A stretch of DNA of 64,000 nt from positions 1 through 64,000 of the forward strand of contig NZ_NIZW01000030.1 in assembly GCF_002727185.1 (NCBI RefSeq), written 5' to 3'. Position numbers and translations under genes: made by a program. How positions within the stretch are numbered: the stretch's first letter is position 1; every line of letters begins with the position of its first letter. The stretch is from Rhodopirellula bahusiensis (lineage in GTDB: Bacteria; Planctomycetota; Planctomycetia; Pirellulales; Pirellulaceae). Below the pieces are notes generated by a model. That model saw nothing but the letters and a program-made list of their open reading frames with translations. It made no database searches and was not told where the DNA came from. Shown piece after piece: positions 38,871 through 45,790 of this stretch.

Positions 38871-39506
38871 ATGAGCTGGCAAAGGGCTCGACAACCAGGC
38901 CAGAAGGCGGAGCGTGTAGCCACCATCCTGGAGGCCGCGGCCACGCTCTTTGATGAAAAGGATCTCGCGGACATCTCGATGCGAGACGTCGCTGCGACAG
39001 CGGGACTCGGCAAAGCAAGCCTGTACCACTACTTCAGCACGAAGGAGGAGGTTTTCATTTGCCTCTACCGCGCGGAACTCCACGATTGGTTGCTCGACGT
39101 CGAAAGCCGCCTGAAGCGACTTCGTTCTCCCACGCCAAAACGAATCGCGAAATCGCTGACCGAGGCGATTCGCAACCGCAACCGTTTCTGTCGGTTGACG
39201 GTCGTTCTGGCCTCCGTGCTGGAACGCAATTTGACAACCGACTTTCTCCGCGAATTCAAGCTATCACTCCTTGGACCGCTCGAACGATGTTCGGCGGCTT
39301 TGCAATCCGTGCGGCCAGAAATGTCGGCTGCTGCCGTTCAAGAATTCATCATTCAGCATCACGCGGTGATCGCCGGACTTTGGCCGCTTGCTCACCCTTC
39401 AGAGGAAGTCTCCACGCTCATGAAAGAAGATGAATTCCGTGGCCACCAAGTCGACTTTTATCGCACGTTTGAATCAACGATTCGCCAGTTGATGCAGCCT
39501 CAATAG
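38871..39506 (+). CDS. TetR-family transcriptional regulator (copy 2)
   Basis: A 211-residue regulator from the ATG at 38871, which has a strong AAGGAGG eight bases before it. The helix-turn-helix region (ILEAAATLFDEKDLADISM, then DVAATAGLGKASLYHYFSTK) is nearly the same as in the copy at 19674, including all of the likely recognition helix. Differences are concentrated in the C-terminal ligand domain (for example REELN to RAELH). The two proteins should therefore bind the same operator but might sense different ligands. The SDR gene starts 50 bases downstream and is the probable target. Confidence 0.9.
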   Translation: MSWQRARQPGQKAERVATILEAAATLFDEKDLADISMRDVAATAGLGKASLYHYFSTKEEVFICLYRAELHDWLLDVESRLKRLRSPTPKRIAKSLTEAIRNRNRFCRLTVVLASVLERNLTTDFLREFKLSLLGPLERCSAALQSVRPEMSAAAVQEFIIQHHAVIAGLWPLAHPSEEVSTLMKEDEFRGHQVDFYRTFESTIRQLMQPQ

Positions 39507-39556
39507 CCACCTTCAAACACCTTTTCAACGTCGCGCATCAAAACAGAGACCAAACA

Positions 39557-40504
39557 ATGACCACTGCAAAACAATTTGGCCCTCAAGGCTGGACTCCCGA
39601 GCGACTCGGCTCGCTCCAAGGCAAAACCTATGTCATCACCGGTGCCAACGCAGGTGCGGGATTCGAGGCGGCTCGGACTCTGCTGACCAAGGGTGCGAAA
39701 GTCGTGATGATGAACCGAAACGCGGACAAGTCAGCCGCAGCCATCGAGACCTTGAAACAGGAATTCGGCAGCGACGTCGAGGTTACCTTCGTGCGTTTGG
39801 ACTTGGCGGTGCTGGATTCCGTGCGAGAAGCGGCATCGGAACTACTCGACACGGTTCCTCAAATCGATGCACTCATCTGCAATGCTGCGATCGCGCAAGT
39901 GGCCAAGCAAGAACTCACCGTGGACGGCTTTGAAAGCCAACTCGGGGTGAACCACTTCGGTCATTTCCTGCTGTGCGGTTTGCTGTTCGGCCGCATCGAA
40001 GAATCGCGTGGCCGCATCGTGGTCGTCGGCAGCAACGCGTACAAAATGGGGCTGAAGAAAATTCAATTCGAAGATCTGAACTTCGACCAAAACTACACCG
40101 CTTGGAACGCCTACGCACAGAGCAAGCTGGCGCAAATGATGTTCGCCTATGAGCTTCAGCGACGCGTGGAAGCGGCCGGCAAGCACGTTCAGGTTCGGGT
40201 TTGTCATCCCGGTGCATCGCGAACCAACTTGCTCAACGACACCGCCAGCTTGCCGATGAAGTTGCTGTGGAAATTGATCTCACCCTTCATCGCCCAATCC
40301 GCCGAGAGAGGCTCGTGGCCCGAAGTCATGTGCGCCACCGAAGAAGGTCTGAAACCTCAAGCATTGTACGGCCCAACCAAAAGAGCCGAAACAGTCGGCC
40401 CCGTCGGGGAATGCCCGCTCGAACCTCTCGCCCTGAACCAAGAAGCTGCCACCCAACTCTGGCCACTCTCCGAGCAGAAAACCTGCTTCTCCTGGTCCCC
40501 ATAG
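39557..40504 (+). CDS. Short-chain dehydrogenase/reductase
   Basis: A 315-residue SDR enzyme. The nucleotide-binding TGANAGAGFEAAR is at about residues 28-40, and the NNAG-equivalent is NAAIAQ near 111. The Ser of VVGSNAY is near 157, and the catalytic Y-A-Q-S-K at about 195-199. After VRVCHPGASRTNL a longer C-terminus than classical SDRs follows, as in retinol-dehydrogenase-like and WWOX-like members. It follows the TetR gene by 50 bases on the same strand and is probably cotranscribed with it and derepressed by the same ligand. The substrate is likely a ketone or alcohol and is unidentified. Confidence 0.9.
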   Translation: MTTAKQFGPQGWTPERLGSLQGKTYVITGANAGAGFEAARTLLTKGAKVVMMNRNADKSAAAIETLKQEFGSDVEVTFVRLDLAVLDSVREAASELLDTVPQIDALICNAAIAQVAKQELTVDGFESQLGVNHFGHFLLCGLLFGRIEESRGRIVVVGSNAYKMGLKKIQFEDLNFDQNYTAWNAYAQSKLAQMMFAYELQRRVEAAGKHVQVRVCHPGASRTNLLNDTASLPMKLLWKLISPFIAQSAERGSWPEVMCATEEGLKPQALYGPTKRAETVGPVGECPLEPLALNQEAATQLWPLSEQKTCFSWSP

Positions 40505-40505
40505 T

Positions 40506-40530
40506 GTGGCATAGGCTTCCAACCTGTGAT
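40506..40530 (+). repeat. 25-base direct repeat, left of the ubiquitin gene
   Basis: GTGGCATAGGCTTCCAACCTGTGAT matches 22 of 25 bases at 41382-41406. The two copies bracket the ubiquitin gene. This word family (GTGGCATAGGCTTCCAGCCTG) is, to my recollection, common between genes in Rhodopirellula, which would weaken a special link. Confidence 0.65.
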
Positions 40531-40579
40531 TCCCACCCACCGCCTTCAAACGTTTGGTGCATTGCAAACCACAGCGTCG

Positions 40580-41169
40580 CTACCAACGGTAGACCATGCT
40601 ACCACTGGCAACGTGCAAGTCCAGGCGCTCGTTCAGTTGCAAATCGTAGCCCGCGTACACGGACCAGTGCTGGCCTCGGTTGCCGCTGAATCCAACATTG
40701 ACCAATGCCCAGTCGCGGCCGAAATCGGAAGCCTGTGACGCAAACGCGGTTCCGTCGCTGACCCCTGAAACGACCGCGTTAATATCCAGGTACTCATGCA
40801 TCCAATCCACTCGAACCGTTGGCGCAATCGTCCAATGTTCGCGCCACTTCCAACGTCGATCGGGAGTGAGGCCGCCGCCAACACTCACTACCAGATGCAG
40901 CGTGCTCTCCTTTTGAATGCTGTAGTCCGACAAGGTCCTTCCATCCTCCAACAGCTTGCCAGCAAAAAACAGTTGCTGCTGAGCGGGGGAATGCCCTCCT
41001 TGTCTTGAATCTTTGCCTTCACGTTCTCGATGGAATCACTGGGCTCAACGTCCAGCGTGATTGACTTTCCAGCCAGCGTTTTGACGAAGATCTGCATCGC
41101 CGCAGCGGGCGATACGATTCCGAGCGACAGGATCACCACACAGGTGATTCTGCAAAACCAATGCGGCAT
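40580..41169 (-). pseudogene. Secreted ubiquitin fused to autotransporter-like barrel, one-base frameshift
   Basis: From the ATG at 41169 the frame gives a signal peptide ([15 protein letters not shown]), then [20 protein letters not shown] onward, matching eukaryotic ubiquitin to GIPP (position 38). A five-base C run (complement of 40985-40989) shifts the frame; the continuous frame ends after 31 unrelated residues at 40888. One base further the match resumes ([20 protein letters not shown] to [10 protein letters not shown]). Overall 63 of 76 positions agree, and all seven lysines and Gly75-Gly76 are kept, but Arg72 and Arg74 are lost. The frame continues without a stop into about 95 residues like the end of an autotransporter barrel ([31 protein letters not shown], final W). 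A -1 slip at CCC-CCG would yield a 196-residue product. Confidence 0.85.
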
Positions 41170-41381
41170 GATGTCGGCAGTGCTCGTCGGTGGAGGGTAT
41201 TTCAGAATCTTTGGTGCCCCAGCATGCGTGTGCGATTGGCTGGACCGGACGTTTTCATGGAACTCATCGTCGCAATGTTTCTGGCATATTGAGCACAGCC
41301 CCTGTGAACAGACGAACAGACACAACCGGCACCACTTACCAGCCTTCCTGGAAGGATTGTGCACAAACAAGCGGAAAATCA

Positions 41382-41406
41382 GTGGCATCGCCTTCCAGCC
41401 TGTGAT
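41382..41406 (+). repeat. 25-base direct repeat, right of the ubiquitin gene
   Basis: GTGGCATCGCCTTCCAGCCTGTGAT is the partner of 40506-40530 (three mismatches). It sits 213 bases upstream of the ubiquitin start and just before the amidotransferase-like fragment, at the point where that fragment loses its homology. Confidence 0.65.
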
Positions 41407-41415
41407 GGCGCGGAA

Positions 41416-41891
41416 CACGACCACGCAATGTTTCTTGGCGGTTGGCTCAGCTTAAACGGTGAGATGGGCAAAGGAGGCTGGGGACGCACCGGGCTAAAGG
41501 ACATCTTGCCGTCACTTGCCTCGACATTGAGGACCTTCGGGAGAGCACCGAAGGCTTCACCGGATCAACCGTCGCCACGGAGCATCCGATCCTCGCCAAC
41601 GTGGACCTCGAGACCATGCCTCCGATCCTTGGTTACAACATTGTCAAACCGCGAGAAAACTGCGAGGTCCTTGCGACATGGAACGGGACGAACGATCCCT
41701 TGCTGGCGGTCGGACTATTCGGTCAGGGAAAAGTATTGGCGTATACTTCCGACCCTGCGCCGCACTGGGGATGCAACTTCGTCTACTGGGAAGACTACCA
41801 ACGGTTCTGGTCGCAGGCGGTTGACTGGTTGGTCACCAACTCGCCCTCTGTTCACACATCCAACTTGAAATCCGCTGCCAAAGAGTTTTGA
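41416..41891 (+). pseudogene. C-terminal fragment of a glutamine-amidotransferase-like protein
   Basis: The frame reads [20 protein letters not shown] and then KDILP. After a missing base near 41512 it continues in another frame as VTCLDIEDLRES, PPILGYNIVKPRENCEVLAT, DPLLAVGLFGQGKVLAYTSD and PHWGCNFVYWEDYQRFWSQA. These are hallmarks of the C-terminal part of GATase1-like (DUF1355-type) proteins. The N-terminal half is absent; homology starts right after the 25-base repeat. It ends with TGA four bases before the sulfatase/GH20 start. A decayed remnant, not a working enzyme. Confidence 0.75.
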
Positions 41892-41894
41892 ACG

Positions 41895-44800
41895 ATGAAT
41901 CGAATGACGTTGACTAGAAATCCGGCTTGGTTGGTGGTGTCGTTGGTGTGCCTGTTCGCACCCGTGCTGCATACGGCAGCTCAGTCGCCACACACACCCG
42001 CCAACACGAAGCCCAACATTGTTTTGGTGATGGCCGACGACCAAGGCTGGGGCGACGTCGGATACAACGGGCATCCGTTTGTCCAAACGCCCGAGATCGA
42101 TGCGATGGCGAAAGCCGGGTTTGTTTTCGACCGATTCTACGCGGCCGCACCGGTATGCTCACCGACTCGAGCCAGCGTCATGACTGGCCGCAACCCGATC
42201 CGTTCCAAGGTCCCCAATCACGGACGCTACCTGCGGCCTCAGGAACAAACCATTGCTGAATCGCTGAAGGCCGCCGGGTACGCGACCGGGATCTTTGGCA
42301 AAGTCCACTTGGGTTCGGGACAGCCGGGCTCGCCGTGCAACCCCAGCGGGATGGGATTCGATGAATGGTGCGTCGGTTTGAATTTCTACGACAACGATCC
42401 CTATCTCAGTCGCAACGGAAAGATCGAACACCGCCAGGGCAAGGGCTCGGTCCTGGCCATGGACGACGCAATCGACTTCGTCACCAAACATAGCGCCAGC
42501 GATCAGCCGTTTTTCCTGACCGTTTGGTTTCCGTCGCCGCATGACCCGCACCAAGAAGTCCCCGACGGACCGCCGCTCTACACGGGTGAGAAGCAGGCGG
42601 GCTACTATCGAGAAATCACGCTGCTCGACCAACAACTCGGTCGCCTGCGGAAACAGCTTCGCGACCTGAAAATCGAAGACAACACGATCCTTTGGTACTG
42701 CAGCGACAACGGTGGGCTGAACGTGGAGACGTCAGGCGGCCGCGAGAAAAAAGGCAGCATCTACGAGGGTGGGCTGCGGGTTCCAGGGATCATCGAATGG
42801 CCCGCTCGTGATCTGCGCGGCCGAACCGACGTGCCTGCTTGGACGTGCGACATCTACCCCACCCTGCTGTCGATGGCAGGCGTTGATCCAGATTCCACCA
42901 CCGGGCCCACTCTGCCGCTCGACGGAATCGACATCACCCCAATCATCGCCGGTGAGTCCACGTCACGTGATCAGCCGATGGGTTTCTGGCATCAGTTCCA
43001 ACAAGGCCAACTGACCTACAGCGACCGAATTTTGAAAGCCATCATGGAAAAGCAGCAGGCAGGTGCACCGCTGCCGCACAATGCTCATCGAATGCAAAAG
43101 GATGTCGATGAGTTCCCACAGTTCGCCGAAACAAAAACGACCGGGCACGCCGCCTGGAACGATTGGCCTTGGAAGCTTCACCGCATCAACGGCAAGAAGT
43201 TCGAGCTATACAACTTGGTCGATGATCCGATGGAGGAGCATGACCTGTCCGGCGATCCGAAGCAGCGGGACCGACTGGTTCGCATGCAGAAGGAACTGGA
43301 TCAATGGATGCGATCAGTCGTTCGCAGCATCAACGGTGAAGACTATCAAGCGGCGCCGAAGCCAGTCATCGTACCAACGCCCGTGTCGATGCAACTCAAT
43401 TCGACCGCTGAAGCCGGCATGTTTGATGCAAATTCTCGCATCTTGGTGCGACCGAGTGAGGCTCACTCATCGTTGCTGCTTTCCCATGGCAACGTCGTCG
43501 CGAGCGAACTGGAGATTCTGACGAGTTTGCGTCTGCCGGTGATCTCGAGTACGGACAAAGCCAAACGCAACGACATTGTGTTGTCCTGTTCAGCCACGGG
43601 CGGCAATGATTCGGAAGGCAATGACACTGACCGCGATGGCTCGAGCAACGCCCCAACGAAAGAAGACGTGGCGGAGAACTACAGACTCACCGCCGGAGGC
43701 AATGGAATCGTGATCGCGGCGGAATCGTTTGTCGGAATCACGCACGGAACATCGTCGCTGTTGCAACTGATTGATGCTGACACGCTGTCAGTTCCCTCGG
43801 TCACGATCGAAGATCACCCCACCGCCTCCTACCGCGCGTTGATGGTCGACGTGGCGCGAACGCCTCATTCGCTCGGCGTGATCAAGGATGCCGTGCGTCT
43901 TTGCAGGCTTTACAAGATGCGTTACTTGCAACTGCACCTGACCGACAACCAACACTTCACATTTCCCTTTGCACCGATCAGGGACAATCTGAAAGGCAAC
44001 CACCACTACACGACGAGTGAACTTAAAGACTTGGTCGGCTACGCGGATGCTCGCGGCGTCACGATCATCCCCGAGCTTGATCTGCCCGGGCATTCCAGTC
44101 GTTTGCGTGAATCAGGCTACTTGTCGCGGGGGAAAAACGACGCCGATGTCGCTTCGCCGGAGAACTACGACAAGATCGGCAAACTGATCGATGCGATGAT
44201 TGATGTCTTCCAAAGTTCGCCCTATTTTCATATTGGCGGCGATGAATCGGGAGCGGGCCGTAAACTGGTTCCGTTTCTCGCCGAGGTCAACAAACGGGTT
44301 CGCGCCCGAGGCCGACGTCTGCTCGTTTGGGAAGGTTTCCACGGAGCCCCGACCGATCTCATTCCGGCCACCGGTGACGACCGAGTGATCGTGATGGCTT
44401 GGGAGAGTTCTTACAACGCACCATGGGACCTGCTCAATAACGGTTACCAAATCATCAACGCTTCGTGGAAACCGACGTACCTGACGGGCGGCTACGGTGG
44501 CCTGATTCACCCCGGTTCAACCGGTGGCAAGCGTTTTGCATTGAAAGACATTTACCGTTGGAACAAAGACATCTTCATGCACTGGGAACCGGGACGCCCC
44601 GTGTTCGAAGATCGCGGACCGATGGATCCGAACCTGGACGACGGTGAGTGGAGTGCCGAATGGATCGGGAAAACCGACCAGATCCTCGGCGGTCAAATGC
44701 TGTACTGGGAACAGTACGAATGCAGCGTGCTGCACTTTCTGATGCCGCGGATTCCAATCCTCGCCGAGCGTTTGTGGAACCCCGAGTCAGACCACTCGTT

Positions 44801-45629
44801 CGCCGAATTTCAAGACCGAGTCGCGGTGGCACAGCAGAAGACGCTTCCGGTTTTGCAGCCGATTGAAATCTCGCCCGTCGCGAAAGATCCGTCGCATCCG
44901 GTGGTCAGCCTGTACCAACCCTATGAAGGCGAGCAGATCAAATTCACGCTCCGAAACCGGACCAAGCTCGACGGACAGATTCGATACAGCACGGGTCGTT
45001 GGTCGGGGCAACTGAACTCGCCCAACTTCCATCCGGTTCCCAATCCCGACACGATGTACGATGGTCCCTTGACCGCCCGTGGTCCCTTCAGTGTGCGAGC
45101 CGAACTGGTTCGTGGCGATTCCGAACCAGTCGATGGACACTCGTGGCAGTTCTACAACAATTGGCCCAATCGCGTTGAAGTGACCGAGTACAACATCGGG
45201 CGTCGGACGCCGCGAAAGGTGCCCGACTTGGCGACGCTACCGGACTCGAAGTTGCTTCGCAAATACGAAATGCCGTACCTGCGAGGTCTAATGCAAAACG
45301 TCGCCGTTCGCGGCCAATTGACTCGGACCGACCTCATCGCACCGGCATCCGGCAAACACACCTTGGAGTTACGCACTCAAAGTGGCCACGCGACGTTGTA
45401 CTTTGACCAAAACCAAAACGGTGAGTTCGAAGACAGCGAGATTCTGATCCAAGACAGCCCAAATGATGAGTCCGGTCAAAAGGCGGAAGTCATACTGAAG
45501 CAAGGCGAGCGATACCGAATCCGAGTCGATCATGCGACCGGAATGCCTCGGCCCGTCCTGATCCTTTCGATCGCCGGCCCAGACGGCAAGCGAACTGAAA
45601 TCAGCAAGTACCTGCAACTGCCGCGTTGA
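41895..45629 (+). CDS. Sulfatase fused to GH20 beta-N-acetylhexosaminidase
   Basis: A 1244-residue exported fusion. After a signal peptide (WLVVSLVCLFAPVLHTAA) comes a sulfatase domain (about 38-490). Metal-binding MADDQGWGD is at 46-54, and C-S-P-T-R is at 88-92, with Cys88 the formylglycine site. FGKVHLGSG and CSDNGG follow. From about 500, a GH20 N-terminal domain leads to the catalytic barrel (ALMVDVARTPHS, then LHLTDNQHF), with the catalytic pair D783-E784 in FHIGGDES. A C-terminal beta region (about 1000-1244; LYFDQNQNGEFED) may bind carbohydrate. It probably removes sulfate and then N-acetylhexosamine from sulfated glycans such as GlcNAc-6-sulfate chains; specificity is inferred. Confidence 0.93.
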   Translation: MNRMTLTRNPAWLVVSLVCLFAPVLHTAAQSPHTPANTKPNIVLVMADDQGWGDVGYNGHPFVQTPEIDAMAKAGFVFDRFYAAAPVCSPTRASVMTGRNPIRSKVPNHGRYLRPQEQTIAESLKAAGYATGIFGKVHLGSGQPGSPCNPSGMGFDEWCVGLNFYDNDPYLSRNGKIEHRQGKGSVLAMDDAIDFVTKHSASDQPFFLTVWFPSPHDPHQEVPDGPPLYTGEKQAGYYREITLLDQQLGRLRKQLRDLKIEDNTILWYCSDNGGLNVETSGGREKKGSIYEGGLRVPGIIEWPARDLRGRTDVPAWTCDIYPTLLSMAGVDPDSTTGPTLPLDGIDITPIIAGESTSRDQPMGFWHQFQQGQLTYSDRILKAIMEKQQAGAPLPHNAHRMQKDVDEFPQFAETKTTGHAAWNDWPWKLHRINGKKFELYNLVDDPMEEHDLSGDPKQRDRLVRMQKELDQWMRSVVRSINGEDYQAAPKPVIVPTPVSMQLNSTAEAGMFDANSRILVRPSEAHSSLLLSHGNVVASELEILTSLRLPVISSTDKAKRNDIVLSCSATGGNDSEGNDTDRDGSSNAPTKEDVAENYRLTAGGNGIVIAAESFVGITHGTSSLLQLIDADTLSVPSVTIEDHPTASYRALMVDVARTPHSLGVIKDAVRLCRLYKMRYLQLHLTDNQHFTFPFAPIRDNLKGNHHYTTSELKDLVGYADARGVTIIPELDLPGHSSRLRESGYLSRGKNDADVASPENYDKIGKLIDAMIDVFQSSPYFHIGGDESGAGRKLVPFLAEVNKRVRARGRRLLVWEGFHGAPTDLIPATGDDRVIVMAWESSYNAPWDLLNNGYQIINASWKPTYLTGGYGGLIHPGSTGGKRFALKDIYRWNKDIFMHWEPGRPVFEDRGPMDPNLDDGEWSAEWIGKTDQILGGQMLYWEQYECSVLHFLMPRIPILAERLWNPESDHSFAEFQDRVAVAQQKTLPVLQPIEISPVAKDPSHPVVSLYQPYEGEQIKFTLRNRTKLDGQIRYSTGRWSGQLNSPNFHPVPNPDTMYDGPLTARGPFSVRAELVRGDSEPVDGHSWQFYNNWPNRVEVTEYNIGRRTPRKVPDLATLPDSKLLRKYEMPYLRGLMQNVAVRGQLTRTDLIAPASGKHTLELRTQSGHATLYFDQNQNGEFEDSEILIQDSPNDESGQKAEVILKQGERYRIRVDHATGMPRPVLILSIAGPDGKRTEISKYLQLPR

Positions 45630-45724
45630 ACAACAATCGAAGCCCGTCGGCTTCGTTTAGCCGGTGTCAAAGGCGTCGAATGCCAACGCCTACCGGCAAC
45701 GCGACGCACTGCCAACGACTACCG

Positions 45725-45790
45725 TAGTGGACGAGCCAACGAGTCCCTCTCGATTTTGCGATTACGGGGGACTCCTGCCATCGTCCACTA
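45725..45790. terminator. Nested inverted repeat between convergent genes
   Basis: TAGTGGACGA at 45725-45734 pairs with TCGTCCACTA at 45781-45790, and inside it GAGTCCC at 45741-45747 pairs with GGGACTC at 45768-45774. The right arm includes the stop codon of the RND gene. It can fold on either strand and likely ends transcription from both sides. GTAGTGGACGAG also occurs at 38214. Confidence 0.6.

Noticed and set aside
40888-41424. A 178-residue minus-strand frame starting at 41424
   Set aside because: The part before the signal-peptide ATG at 41169 has no protein character and runs through the repeat and amidotransferase-like fragment on the other strand. The real start is at 41169.
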